Shown here one piece after another: positions 8,917-18,317 of a stretch of DNA of 54,537 bases. The notes beneath the pieces are model-generated. The model was not told the origin of the DNA and did no database searches. It saw only the letters and a program-made list of their open reading frames with translations. The stretch lies in assembly GCA_002483445.1 (NCBI GenBank), contig DLHY01000063.1, forward strand, positions 1 through 54,537, given 5' to 3'. The position numbers and the translations under genes were made by a program. The stretch is from Blastocatellia bacterium UBA7656. Its GTDB lineage: Bacteria > Acidobacteriota > Blastocatellia > UBA7656. How positions within the stretch are numbered: the first letter of the stretch is position 1; each line of letters begins with the position of its first letter.

Positions 8917-11900
8917 TCAAGGCCCGCAGGAGCAGGGACTATTGGCGGTGTTGCGATCACTGATCGAGCAAATCGTCGTGCCTACGGGCGACTGCAAAGA
9001 TGCATTGCCGCGTTTGGTCGCCTGATCCAGCGTCGCCTGTACTCGCCTGCCGCCGGAATTATCCGTCAGGGTGAAGACATTCCCCTTCTTCGAGACGGTT
9101 CCCTTGCCGATGAACGTGGAACTGCCGCAGCAGAAGATGTAATCTCCGGTCAAGGAATTGAACATCAGCGTGCTGCCGCTGCTGTCGTCCTTAATAACCG
9201 AGTCCATCACATTCAGCGCCGCTGCGGTCGTGGTAGCTGTGCCGCCGCAGAGGCTCGTGAACACTGCGCGATACCGTCGCCCCGGATTGACCATCACGGT
9301 CAGCGACGTGGATGTCGCGCCAGGGACATCCGTGAAGGTCGCGCCGCCATCGGTGCTGACCTGCCATTGCACGGTTGGAGTCGGGCTGCCGCTTGCTGCC
9401 GCGGTGAAAGTGACCATCCCTCCCGCGCAACCGCCCTGCACTGTCGGATTCTGCGTGATTGCCGCCGCCTGACAGACGAACGGCTGACAGGTGAAGGCGA
9501 CAGGGGTGACGATCAGAGACCATGAGTTGACCGTGCCTGTATCGATGTTAGCCTGGTCAGCGACAAATAGTTTCCAGTCTCCCTGCGTGCTTTGCCCGTC
9601 GAGTCGGCTCAACTGCCCGACGGGGTCGGGGAAGATGGCCGGATCGCCAATGAGGAACCAGACGGGCGAGTTGAAAGCAGGCAACCAGTCGCCGGTGAAC
9701 GGAGCGTCGCTCGCAAAGGATTGATTCAGGTCGTTGACCGACTCATCATCGATCACAGTGTTTATAAAGTTGTCGCCGTCTCCGCCGCCGAAGAGTATCT
9801 CTCTCAACCAGATCAGGTCTGTGCCATAGCCGTTCGGCGCTTTGAGCATCACGGTCAGGTCGCCCGTGAAGGTATGAGTGAGGCTATCGATGCGGAAGTC
9901 TATGTCGGCGATTTGCAGGTCATTCGTTATGGTGAATGTGTCCTTCGCGCCGAGAGGATCGGCGTCAGGGATTGGAAGCCCGCCCGGTATGGTGCGCGTG
10001 AAAGTTATCGGCGCTCCCGTGCCAGACGGAGTGCCTACGCGAAGCGTGAAAGTGGTCGTCGTAGTGCCGAGCGAACTGGTTGTTTGCAGGCTGAACTTGA
10101 GCGACTGTCCGCACACGGCAGACGGGCTGACGAGTATGGTGAACTGCGTACCTCCCACAGTGGCCTGCGGAGCTATCGGCCCGTAAGTCCCATTGCCGTT
10201 CATGATGGTCACTTCGGGCGTCGAGGAAGTAAGCGTCGCTGTCGCGGAAGCCACTCCTTTGCTCGTGTGGTTCCACGGATTGAAGAGGTTGACCGTGAGT
10301 TTGACAGGCTCGCCGGGATCGATCCCTCCGTTGTTGTTACTCATGCTGTCGTCGACCGTGACAGTCGCGGCATCGAGGAAGGGGAGAGAAAACGATTCGC
10401 CGATACCGATGTCTCCTAAATTGCTGAACCCTGTGATACCAAGCGGTGCGACAGCCTTGTAGCCCAGCCCGCGGTCTGCGAATGCTTCCCATATCGACTG
10501 CTCGTTGGCGAAACTGTTGGTTGCGCCGTCGGCTGCTATCAGCGCGTCGCGGGCGTCGGTGAAGCTCGGATTGCTTGGGGTCATCTTCATTGCATCAGTC
10601 ACGATCTGGAGCGAGGTGAGATTGCCGGTCGGAACGTCGCCGTTCGCGCCACCGGGATCAGCGATGATTCGGCTGCGCATCTCCCACAAAGTGAGGCACC
10701 AGATTTCCCCCACATTATGAACTTCGAGCGCGCCATTGGTGTTGAAGCCCAGCGGATCGGGAGCGATGCCGCCTGAAAGATCGTTTGTGAAGGAATCAGC
10801 GTCGGCCCACGTGAGCGGGTTCACGCTGTTATCGGTCGAGTAGGGGAATCGGCGAATGCCATAGAGGTAATTGTCGAGCAGTCCGCCGAGTTTGAATGTG
10901 GCATAAGCGCCTGTCGCGTACATTCCGTCAGGGTCATCGGCGTTGGTGTTGTTGAGCAGCGAAAGCGCATAGAAATCGCTCCACCCTTCGCCCATTCCCT
11001 GACCGGGACTCCAGATCAGCCCGTCGGCATTGCCTATGAGGCGATTGCTCAACCCGTGGGTGAGTTCGTGAATGACTATTTCAGTATCGAGGCTGCCATC
11101 GCGGTCGATAGTGGGAAAGGTGAAGCGGAACATCTGCATACGACCCGACGTGCCGTCGGGAGGCGTGGCGAAATTCGCGTTGTTCGTTCCTGATGAGTCC
11201 TGACATTCTGCAAGAACGCGGTCGTTGCCCAGGCCCATGCCGGAAAAGTTGGTCAACTGGAAATTGCCCGCCGCTTCATCGAAACCCAGATTGAAAAGCT
11301 GATCGTGATACCAGTTGGTGACGTAGAAGAGTTGCGTCACCGCCCCTCGCCGGAAGTTGATCTGCGTGGTGCCGGTTCCCGTCGGAGTATCGCCAGCTTC
11401 GGGGTTTCCGCCCTGCGGCGCAGGGTTGTAGGTGAAGTCTCTCGGAGTGGTGCCGAGAAAATCGCGGTTGAGAGTATTGGCATCGGGGTTGCCGATGGGG
11501 CGACCATCTATGTCAATCGTGCCGGTGTCCGGGCCGTTGGGCGCGACGCGATCCACATAAGCATCGACGTTGTTGCCTGTGGTCGTCGTTCCGCCGTCAT
11601 CTATCCAGCCGTTGGGGCTGGCTGTGATATCCTGAACCGTCAGCATGTTGACGATGGTGCGCGCGATTTCAGGGAACTGCGTACCCGACCCCGGAAGGAT
11701 GTTCGATGGCGACTGCGGAGCGGGACTGTCAGCCGGGGTCTTGCCATCGGCCTGAACGTAGACGCTGAAGCGCGCCTCCTGAGTCGAAACGTCCGATCTT
11801 ATGTTCTTGCGCCAGAGAAGCTCTCCCGTGCGCGCATCGACGAGCGTGTACCAGTCATAGTTCCCATTGGTGAAAGTAACTTGAGACCACGCGGGTATCA

Positions 11901-12714
11901 GCACGCCCGGAGCCATGGGGAAATAGACCAGTCGGCTGGATGCATCATCGGCTATCTGCGGATCGTTGATTTTGATGGATGCTTTATTTCCTTTTCGCTC
12001 CGATTTCGAAGACCTCATCGCAGACACGTTGAGCGAGATGTCCACAGTATCGAGGGCGGAGACGAGCGCGCGTTCGGGCGAGATCAAATCATCGAGAGGT
12101 TCGGCCTCATCCGCGTTTGATGCGAGCAGGCCGAGTGTGCGAATCAATCGACCGTCGCGGTCGAGTATCGCTCGCGTCTCGCTTTGAAATACGGGAATGT
12201 CGTTGACGATTTGTTCGAAGCGCACCATCCGCAGTCCGCTGTCAGGGCTGACGCTCTCTCCGATGAAGTGCAACTGATCGACTTCGCTCTCCTCAAGGCC
12301 GTAGACTGCGGCATTCGCGCGGAGGTAATCGCGAACTATATCGATGCCCTCCCGACCGGGGGCAGGAGGAGTGAGCGCGCCGGTTTTACTGCTCACTATT
12401 TCCACCGATCCATTGAGCGGGGAGAATCTGACTTGGGATGACTGGACGCGCAGAGCATCAGCGGCTTTGGCCATCGAACTGATCCTTGCGCGCATTCTCG
12501 ATTGAGCGGCGGATTTGCCTCGCAACGAACGGGCGCGTGCCGGATTGCCATTGACTCTGATATCGAAATTGCCGAGCAGCCTCGGTTTGGATTGAAGTGC
12601 GGAGGATGCGCTCGTGTTTGCGAGAGGGAATCCGGCAAACACAGTCAAAGCGAAAGCTGATAGAAGAATCCACAGCCAGGTATTTTGCTTCAGAAAACGA
12701 CGACAAGTTTTCAT
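8917..12714 (-). CDS. Exported M36 (fungalysin-like) zinc metallopeptidase with P-domain and Ig-like domain
   Basis: 1265 residues from the ATG at 12714 (AGGAGAGAG upstream; the in-frame extension to 12759 adds nothing). Signal peptide about 1-35. A long FTP/PepSY-type propeptide follows. The zinc site is His549-Glu550-His553 (HELTH), with Glu576 in GEGWSD as third ligand, as in M36. Then come a proprotein-convertase P-like domain (about 920-1070; DLTVMLKAPNG, GDWKLFVADQ), an Ig-like segment (about 1085-1175; TVQWQVSTDGGATF) and a Cys-containing C-terminal domain of unknown role (CSISDRN, CSCGP). It is a large secreted peptidase, comparable in architecture to extracellular M36 enzymes of soil bacteria. 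A strong hairpin follows the stop. Confidence 0.92.
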   Translation of the reverse strand: MKTCRRFLKQNTWLWILLSAFALTVFAGFPLANTSASSALQSKPRLLGNFDIRVNGNPARARSLRGKSAAQSRMRARISSMAKAADALRVQSSQVRFSPLNGSVEIVSSKTGALTPPAPGREGIDIVRDYLRANAAVYGLEESEVDQLHFIGESVSPDSGLRMVRFEQIVNDIPVFQSETRAILDRDGRLIRTLGLLASNADEAEPLDDLISPERALVSALDTVDISLNVSAMRSSKSERKGNKASIKINDPQIADDASSRLVYFPMAPGVLIPAWSQVTFTNGNYDWYTLVDARTGELLWRKNIRSDVSTQEARFSVYVQADGKTPADSPAPQSPSNILPGSGTQFPEIARTIVNMLTVQDITASPNGWIDDGGTTTTGNNVDAYVDRVAPNGPDTGTIDIDGRPIGNPDANTLNRDFLGTTPRDFTYNPAPQGGNPEAGDTPTGTGTTQINFRRGAVTQLFYVTNWYHDQLFNLGFDEAAGNFQLTNFSGMGLGNDRVLAECQDSSGTNNANFATPPDGTSGRMQMFRFTFPTIDRDGSLDTEIVIHELTHGLSNRLIGNADGLIWSPGQGMGEGWSDFYALSLLNNTNADDPDGMYATGAYATFKLGGLLDNYLYGIRRFPYSTDNSVNPLTWADADSFTNDLSGGIAPDPLGFNTNGALEVHNVGEIWCLTLWEMRSRIIADPGGANGDVPTGNLTSLQIVTDAMKMTPSNPSFTDARDALIAADGATNSFANEQSIWEAFADRGLGYKAVAPLGITGFSNLGDIGIGESFSLPFLDAATVTVDDSMSNNNGGIDPGEPVKLTVNLFNPWNHTSKGVASATATLTSSTPEVTIMNGNGTYGPIAPQATVGGTQFTILVSPSAVCGQSLKFSLQTTSSLGTTTTTFTLRVGTPSGTGAPITFTRTIPGGLPIPDADPLGAKDTFTITNDLQIADIDFRIDSLTHTFTGDLTVMLKAPNGYGTDLIWLREILFGGGDGDNFINTVIDDESVNDLNQSFASDAPFTGDWLPAFNSPVWFLIGDPAIFPDPVGQLSRLDGQSTQGDWKLFVADQANIDTGTVNSWSLIVTPVAFTCQPFVCQAAAITQNPTVQGGCAGGMVTFTAAASGSPTPTVQWQVSTDGGATFTDVPGATSTSLTVMVNPGRRYRAVFTSLCGGTATTTAAALNVMDSVIKDDSSGSTLMFNSLTGDYIFCCGSSTFIGKGTVSKKGNVFTLTDNSGGRRVQATLDQATKRGNASLQSPVGTTICSISDRNTANSPCSCGP

Positions 12715-13100
12715 TGACTCTCTCCTGATATTGATTTTCGAAGTGAGGGTTCGAGCCACTCGATGCGGTTGGGGTACCGCATCGGCATCGCGATTTTACA
12801 TGATTGATAAGGAAGCACCCCTGCTGGCAGTCGCCTCTTGTCTGAATCAGGATACACAGCCTCGCCATAGTCTCTTCTGAAATCAGCTTCCAGAGCCATT
12901 TAGAGAGGCGAGCAAGCCTGTCGGTTGTGTTTGAATCAAAGCGGCTTCCAGCCTGAATGCATCGAACAAAACTGTCGCTTTCTTTCCAGTGATAAAACTT
13001 CCCTGGGCGGAATTGCAACGCGGATACTCTACTATGACCTTCTCAGGTCAGCAAGCTTCGCCGCAAAATAATAGCGATGCGCGGAAGGCAGCGCGCTCGC
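12715..13100. other. Divergent intergenic region
   Basis: About 390 bp between the M36 start (minus) and the promoter of the housekeeping operon (plus). Open frames here, including a 186-codon minus-strand frame reaching 13018, overlap the M36 N-terminus out of frame and show no family character. Apart from the Shine-Dalgarno of the peptidase gene I see no gene or repeat. Confidence 0.5.
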
Positions 13101-13128
13101 TTGACCTTGCCCCCCCTGCGCGTATAAT
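13101..13128 (+). promoter_or_regulatory. Sigma70-type promoter of the msbA operon
   Basis: TTGACC (13101-13106), a 16-bp spacer, then a perfect TATAAT (13123-13128), ending 32 bp before the ABC transporter ATG. It is among the best matches to a sigma70 consensus in the window and would drive msbA through coaBC. Confidence 0.75.
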
Positions 13129-13160
13129 CAGTCGTTTGCTTCGCTCGCGTCATCGCCGAC

Positions 13161-15023
13161 ATGAAGGATTTTAGAAAACTTCTAAAGCTCGTCAGGCCAT
13201 ACGGCAGACTTTTTGCGCTCGCCTTTTTCCTGATGACTCTTGTCGGTCTCTTCGAAGCCGGACGAACTGCGCTGCTCCGCTCGATAATCGATTCGCTTCC
13301 CGCAACTGAAAAACAGGCAGACGCTCCGACCTCTGCCATCGAACAGGCAACAGGCGTTTCGCGCCGCACGCTCGAATCTTACATAGATGTCCGCAGCTAC
13401 TTTCCGAAATCGGAAAACCCGCTGCCGCTGATCGCCGCGCTGCTCGTTTTCTTCACCCTTATCCGGGGAGGAGCGGAATATCTCTCGAATGTTTTGATGT
13501 GGAAGATAGGAGTTAGCGTCGTAGTCGATCTTCGCCAGCGACTCTACGAGCATATACTCATTCAGTCGGCGGAATTTTTCACCGCTAATCCGACCAACAC
13601 TCTGACCACGCACATCATAAGCGATGCCGAAAAAGTGCAGACATCCGTTTCGAGTCTGCTGGCCGACCTGCTGCGCGAGGGGCTGACTTTTCTTTCATTG
13701 TTCGCGCTGGTCTTCATCCTCAACTGGCGGCTCACTTCGGTCATACTTCTGGTCGGCCCGTTCATTTATCTCCTGACTGTCCGCTTCGGCAGAAGGCTCA
13801 GACGAATCGCACATCACACGCAGGAAGGGACAGAAGAAGTCCTCGACATCGCTCAGGAAACCATCTCCGGCCATCGCATAGTCAAGGCATTCGGCATGGA
13901 AGGGTTCGAGCAAAAGCGATTCCTCGCCGCGCTCTCCAATCTTGCCTCCACGCAGGTCAGGGCAGCGCGCGTGGTCTATCTTTCATCGCCGATACTCGAA
14001 GTAGTCGGCGTCATACTTGCCGCCGTCTTTTTGCTCTATGCGCAAAAACTTATACGAGCGGGAGAGATGAGCGTAGGAATTTTCGCCACTTACATCGTCG
14101 CTATGCTTCAGATGTACGACCCGCTTCGCAAGCTCTCGCGCATTCAGAACTATTTTCAACAATCATTCGCCGCAAGCTCGCGCATCTACTCTCTGCTCGA
14201 CACTCACACCGAAAAGAGCGACCGCCCTGCGGCCACAGAGCTTGCGCCTCTCCGAGACGCCATAGAATTTCGCAACGTGTCATTCAAGTACGAAGATTCC
14301 TCGGACTGGATTTTGAAGGATGTCAGCCTCACCGTGCGTCGAGGCGAGATGGTCGCGCTCGTGGGGCTTTCGGGCGCGGGCAAGACTACGCTTACGAATC
14401 TGCTGATGCGGTTTTATGATCCGACGCTGGGCGAGATTTCAATCGACGGAAAAAATATCTGCGATGCCCGACTGGCAAGCCTTCGCTCTCAGATCGCGCT
14501 CGTCACTCAGGATGTGATCCTGTTCAACGACTCGATCATAAACAATATCGCTTATGGCCGGAGGGATTTTGATCGAACGAAAATAGAAGACGCAGCGCGG
14601 GCAGCTTACGCGCACGATTTCATCCTTGATCGCGGCGGATACGAGACGCTGATAGGCGAGCGCGGGGTGAAGCTTTCAGGAGGCGAGCGCCAGAGAGTCG
14701 CAATCGCGCGGGCGATTTTGAAGGACGCGCCGATACTGATACTCGATGAGGCAACCTCCGCGCTCGACACGCAATCGGAGCGGCTTGTGCAAAGGGCGCT
14801 GGCGAATCTGATGGAGGGACGAACTACTATAGTGATCGCTCACAGGTTGACTACCATTCATCGCGCCGACAAGATCGTGGTTATGGATCGCGGTCGGGTA
14901 GCGGATTCGGGCAGGCACGAAGAATTGATGTCGCGCGGGGGAATTTATCGCGACCTTTACGAATTACAGTTTTCAGATGAAATCGTCAGCAGCGAAGTCG
15001 CCGCGACTGAAGATGGAAATTGA
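13161..15023 (+). CDS. msbA: MsbA-like ABC exporter (fused membrane and ATPase domains)
   Basis: 620 residues. A six-helix exporter domain (about 1-345) precedes the nucleotide-binding domain: Walker A GLSGAGKTT (about 400), Q-loop ALVTQD, signature LSGGERQRVAIARA (about 507), Walker B ILILDEATSALD (about 530), H-loop IAHRLTT. The overall layout matches MsbA and related homodimeric lipid or drug exporters. Placement in a housekeeping operon favours lipid A-core flipping, but a multidrug-type role cannot be excluded. An insert of about 45 residues (around 45-95) separates the first two helices. Its ATPase domain is fused, so it is not a partner for the orphan permeases to the right. Confidence 0.85.
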   Translation: MKDFRKLLKLVRPYGRLFALAFFLMTLVGLFEAGRTALLRSIIDSLPATEKQADAPTSAIEQATGVSRRTLESYIDVRSYFPKSENPLPLIAALLVFFTLIRGGAEYLSNVLMWKIGVSVVVDLRQRLYEHILIQSAEFFTANPTNTLTTHIISDAEKVQTSVSSLLADLLREGLTFLSLFALVFILNWRLTSVILLVGPFIYLLTVRFGRRLRRIAHHTQEGTEEVLDIAQETISGHRIVKAFGMEGFEQKRFLAALSNLASTQVRAARVVYLSSPILEVVGVILAAVFLLYAQKLIRAGEMSVGIFATYIVAMLQMYDPLRKLSRIQNYFQQSFAASSRIYSLLDTHTEKSDRPAATELAPLRDAIEFRNVSFKYEDSSDWILKDVSLTVRRGEMVALVGLSGAGKTTLTNLLMRFYDPTLGEISIDGKNICDARLASLRSQIALVTQDVILFNDSIINNIAYGRRDFDRTKIEDAARAAYAHDFILDRGGYETLIGERGVKLSGGERQRVAIARAILKDAPILILDEATSALDTQSERLVQRALANLMEGRTTIVIAHRLTTIHRADKIVVMDRGRVADSGRHEELMSRGGIYRDLYELQFSDEIVSSEVAATEDGN

Positions 15024-15043
15024 GCGGGAGAGCGGAAACCATA

Positions 15044-15919
15044 ATGATTAAAAGCATGACGGGATTTGGACAGGGGCGGGCTGAAGGACACAACTACAAA
15101 GTCCGCGTAGATGTTCGCTCGGTCAATAATCGCTTCCTCGATGCTCACACCAAGCTGCCGCCTGAGCTATCGAGCCTTGAGATGCAGTTGAAAAAACAGG
15201 TTCAGGCTGCGCTCAAACGCGGACGAGTCGACATAATGGTTTCGGTCGAGCAGATGAAACAGGCGGTGTTTGAAATCAATCGCCCGCTGGTGAGCGGATA
15301 TCTCTCGGCGCTTGCGGAACTGAAAACCGAATTCGGACTTGCGGGCGAACCGTCTCTGGAGCTTGTGGCGAAACTTCAGGGCGCACTGATCGTGTCGCAG
15401 GATTCCACTCAACTCGATGAAGAACTCGTCCACTCGGTGAGCGCGGCTCTTCAGGAATCCCTCGCTTCGCTCATTCAGATGCGCGCGTCTGAGGGGCAGG
15501 AGCTTGCGCGCGAGCTTAACTCGCGGCTTGATGTGATCGAAAGCCAGTTGCCTGGGATAGAATCGGAAGCCGAGCGATTGCCTGCGATTTATCGCGAGCG
15601 GCTCGAAAAGCGATTGGCGGAGATGTTGGGCGAAGCGAAGATCGATGAGATGCGGCTGGCCCAGGAAGTCGTCATGTTCGTCGACCGCAGCGACATAAGC
15701 GAAGAGATAGCGCGCCTCAAGAGTCACATACTCCAGATGCGCGACATCCTCACGAGCGATGACGATGTGGGCAAGCGGCTGGATTTCATACTTCAGGAGA
15801 TGAATCGCGAGGCCAGCACCATACTTTCGAAATCGGGCGATCTTGCAATAAGCGATGCGGCTATTGTAATAAAGACTGAAGTGGAAAAGCTCCGGGAACA
15901 GGTTCAGAATGTCGAATGA
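15044..15919 (+). CDS. yicC: YicC-family endoribonuclease
   Basis: 291 residues beginning MIKSMTGFGQG, the family hallmark; an in-frame extension to 15020 overlaps the msbA stop and was not chosen. The ending EKLREQVQNVE is also typical (conserved C-terminal DUF1732 region with MNREASTILSK). The family includes E. coli YicC, reported to cleave small RNA. In many bacteria yicC precedes gmk, as here, where the two genes overlap by 11 bp. Cytoplasmic. Confidence 0.93.
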   Translation: MIKSMTGFGQGRAEGHNYKVRVDVRSVNNRFLDAHTKLPPELSSLEMQLKKQVQAALKRGRVDIMVSVEQMKQAVFEINRPLVSGYLSALAELKTEFGLAGEPSLELVAKLQGALIVSQDSTQLDEELVHSVSAALQESLASLIQMRASEGQELARELNSRLDVIESQLPGIESEAERLPAIYRERLEKRLAEMLGEAKIDEMRLAQEVVMFVDRSDISEEIARLKSHILQMRDILTSDDDVGKRLDFILQEMNREASTILSKSGDLAISDAAIVIKTEVEKLREQVQNVE

Positions 15920-16577
15920 CGCGGAAAAAGAAGTTTCGGTCGATACGCCCGGAAGTCTGATAGTGGTCGCAGGGCCGTCGGGCGCGGGGAAATCCTCGCT
16001 CGTTCAACGCGCACTCGACGAGATAGATCGCCTGAAATTTTCGGTCTCCTACACAACGCGAAGCCCTCGCAGCGGGGAGGGAAATGGAGTAGACTACTTT
16101 TTTGTTTCGAGAGAAGAGTTCCTCGCCCTTCGCGATCGGGACGAGTTCCTTGAATACGCTGAAGTGCATGGCCAGCTTTACGCCACGAGTCGATCTCAGG
16201 TCGCCGATGCTGCGCGCAATGGAATCGATTTGATTCTGGATATAGACGTGCAGGGCGCGGATCAGATTCGACAGCGAATGCCCGAAGCCGTCACCATTTT
16301 CATAATGCCGCCGTCGCGCGAAGCGGTCGAAGAGAGATTGAGACTGCGAAACCTCAACGCGCCTGAAGACATAGAACGCAGAATGGCGAACGCGGCTTCA
16401 GAGGTTCAGATGTACAGGCATTTCAAATACGTCGTCGTCAATGACGATCTGGATCGAGCGACGGCTGCGCTGGAAGCCATCATAATCGCAGAACGCCATC
16501 GCACTGATCGACAACAGAGAGTTGCGCAGTCAATATTAGATACCTTCGGAGGTGAATCCGTTTATGCCCGAAGTTAG
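15909..16577 (+). CDS. gmk: Guanylate kinase
   Basis: 222 residues. Phosphorylates GMP to GDP using ATP. P-loop GPSGAGKSSL (about 21-30), GMP-binding segment YTTRSPRSGEGNGVDYFF, then DIDVQGADQIR and the lid motif RLRLRNLNAPEDIERRM. The ATG lies inside the end of yicC (overlap 11 bp), implying translational coupling. It is followed by rpoZ with a 14-bp overlap. The N-terminal extension of about 15 residues is unremarkable. Confidence 0.97.
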   Translation: MSNDAEKEVSVDTPGSLIVVAGPSGAGKSSLVQRALDEIDRLKFSVSYTTRSPRSGEGNGVDYFFVSREEFLALRDRDEFLEYAEVHGQLYATSRSQVADAARNGIDLILDIDVQGADQIRQRMPEAVTIFIMPPSREAVEERLRLRNLNAPEDIERRMANAASEVQMYRHFKYVVVNDDLDRATAALEAIIIAERHRTDRQQRVAQSILDTFGGESVYARS

Positions 16578-16779
16578 AAACGACGGGGAATGGACAATAG
16601 AGATGGACAGCAAATACAGACTTGTTCTGCTCGCCGCGAGGCGCAGCAAACAGCTTCAGAAAGGCGCAAAGCCGCGCCTTCAGTCGCAGGCGCGCAAGCC
16701 CACTCGCATCGCGCTTGAAGAAGTCGAGCGCGGGCTGGTCAAATACCAGCCTATAATCAAGGAGCCGCCTGCCGAGTAG
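16564..16779 (+). CDS. rpoZ: RNA polymerase omega subunit
   Basis: 71 residues (MPEVRNDGEW). Omega family features: DSKYRLVLLAARRSKQL near 16-32, then ARKPTRIALEEVERG. It assists RNA polymerase assembly and in many bacteria mediates ppGpp binding. The start was set at ATG 16564 because GGAGGTG (16548-16554) sits eight to nine bases upstream; an in-frame GTG at 16552 lies inside that Shine-Dalgarno and cannot use it. The gene overlaps the end of gmk by 14 bp. The order gmk-rpoZ-coaBC is conserved in many phyla. Confidence 0.93.
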   Translation: MPEVRNDGEWTIEMDSKYRLVLLAARRSKQLQKGAKPRLQSQARKPTRIALEEVERGLVKYQPIIKEPPAE

Positions 16780-16789
16780 ATGAAATGCC

Positions 16790-18058
16790 ATGAAGGTTGC
16801 CCTCGGCGTCACCGGATGCATAGCCGCCTATAAATCGGTCGAGATACTGCGCGGCCTGCAAAAGCGTGGAGTTACGGTTCAGATCGTGATGACTCGCCAC
16901 GCTCGCGAGTTCGTCGGGCCGCTCACCTTTCAATCCATTTCAGGTCTTCCTGTAATAGCCGATATGTTCGCGCCGACCGATGACCCGGAGATAAAGCACA
17001 TACAACTTGCCGGGGAGATCGATCTGCTTCTGGTCGCGCCCGCAACAGCGAACATACTCGCGAAGTTCGCCCGCGGGCTGGCCGATGATTTCCTCTCCAC
17101 CCTCTACATCTCGACTACCGCTTCAGTGTTGGTTGCTCCTGCGATGAACGTCGAGATGTGGGCGCATCCGGCCACGCAGGAAAATGTTCGAATACTCAGC
17201 GAGCGCGGCGTGCATTTCGTAGACCCGGAGGAAGGCTACCTGGCCTGCCGCACGGTCGGAGCGGGACGGCTGGCAGAGCCTGAAAAAATAATCCATCGCG
17301 CGTGGGAAATCCTGACTCTCGAAGCAGATGCGAAGTCGGATGAACCCTTTGAGAAAGATGAGCGATCTGCCATCAGGCTTGTCGACACTCCCTGCCGCGA
17401 CCTCAAAGGCGAGCGGATACTCATAACCGCAGGGCCGACCTTCGAAGCCCTGGACCCGGTTCGCGGCATCACCAATCGTTCGTCGGGGAAGATGGGTTAT
17501 GCGCTGGCTGAAGCGGCTCTTGCTCGCGGAGCAGAGGTGACGCTCGTCACAGGCCCAGTCTCAATCGAGCCGCCCCCTGATGCGCGAACTATTTCAGTGC
17601 GCTCGGCAGAAGAGATGCACAGCGCGGTGATGGATAATTTCGATGGCTCACAGATGATCATCTGCGCGGCTGCTGTCGCCGACTATCGCCCCGTCAATGT
17701 GGCCGAGCAGAAAATCAAAAAGAGCGGCGACAGGATCACTATCGAGATGGAAAAGACCCCGGACATTCTCGCCACTGTCGGGCGCAGGAAGGGCGACCGC
17801 GTTATTGTTGGATTTGCCGCTGAGACTGAGAATGTAGCGGCCAACGCTCGGAAGAAACTTATTGAAAAGAACGCTGATCTCATCATCGCCAACGATGTGA
17901 CCGCGAGCGATGCGGGATTCGATGTCGATACCAACCAGATAATCCTGATAACGCCGGATGAGACTGTGGAACTGCCGCTCGTTTCGAAACGCGAAGCCGC
18001 CAATTGGATACTTGACGCTGCGTTGAAGATCAAACCCCGTTCGCCGTCCCGCGCATAG
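16790..18058 (+). CDS. coaBC: Bifunctional phosphopantothenoylcysteine decarboxylase / phosphopantothenate-cysteine ligase
   Basis: 422 residues. Two successive steps of coenzyme A synthesis. CoaC part (about 1-185): flavoprotein start LGVTGCIAAYKS, HIQLA (catalytic His), PATANILAKFARGLADD, PAMNVEMW. CoaB part (about 205-415): ITAGPTFEALDPVRGITNRSSGKMG, CAAAVADYRP, KIKK, GFAAETE, NDVTASDAGF. All expected motifs are present. It is the last gene of the msbA-yicC-gmk-rpoZ-coaBC unit, 10 bp after rpoZ, and is followed by a terminator-like structure. Confidence 0.96.
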   Translation: MKVALGVTGCIAAYKSVEILRGLQKRGVTVQIVMTRHAREFVGPLTFQSISGLPVIADMFAPTDDPEIKHIQLAGEIDLLLVAPATANILAKFARGLADDFLSTLYISTTASVLVAPAMNVEMWAHPATQENVRILSERGVHFVDPEEGYLACRTVGAGRLAEPEKIIHRAWEILTLEADAKSDEPFEKDERSAIRLVDTPCRDLKGERILITAGPTFEALDPVRGITNRSSGKMGYALAEAALARGAEVTLVTGPVSIEPPPDARTISVRSAEEMHSAVMDNFDGSQMIICAAAVADYRPVNVAEQKIKKSGDRITIEMEKTPDILATVGRRKGDRVIVGFAAETENVAANARKKLIEKNADLIIANDVTASDAGFDVDTNQIILITPDETVELPLVSKREAANWILDAALKIKPRSPSRA

Positions 18059-18104
18059 CTCCGCCCCGGAAAACAGGGGGAGTTGAGGTTTTGATTTATT
18101 TTTA
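18059..18104 (+). terminator. Probable terminator of the msbA-coaBC operon
   Basis: Directly after the coaBC stop, CTCCGCCCC and GGGGGAG (18059-18082) can pair with one bulge around an A-rich loop. A T-rich stretch follows (18083-18104). The stem is imperfect, so strength is uncertain. Confidence 0.5.
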
Positions 18105-18146
18105 GATCGACGATAGTCGCGCGCGGGCGGACGATTTTCGGACTCC

Positions 18147-18317
18147 TTAACTGCGTTTCGCGGCATCGAGCAGGGTCAGATCGGGTCTGGTTTTGCGCGA
18201 TTTGAATTCATCGATCCAGGCCTGAGTGGTCAGTATGATCTGCGTCCGAACCGATTGCTTTACAGGCTTGTTATCAGTAGCCGTCTGTTGATCTCGTTTT
18301 ACTAGCCGAATCGCCAT
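18147..18317 (-). CDS. Small protein of unknown function (56 residues)
   Basis: MAIRLVKRDQQTATDNK at the N-terminus, LTTQAWIDEFKSRK in the middle, DAAKRS at the end. AGGAG precedes the ATG at 18317 by eight bases, a good translation signal for such a short frame. The protein is charged, has no membrane segment and belongs to no family I recognise. It might be a short DNA-binding or ribosome-associated protein, but nothing in the sequence shows that. It sits alone between two plus-strand operons, antisense to neither. Confidence 0.5.
   Translation of the reverse strand: MAIRLVKRDQQTATDNKPVKQSVRTQIILTTQAWIDEFKSRKTRPDLTLLDAAKRS

Noticed and set aside
12458..13018. 186-codon minus-strand frame upstream of the M36 gene
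   Set aside because: It overlaps the M36 N-terminus out of frame and shows no domain.
13161..15023. MsbA-like ATPase as the energy source for the ADOP permeases
   Set aside because: Its ATPase domain is fused to its own exporter domain and it sits in a separate housekeeping operon 17 kb away.
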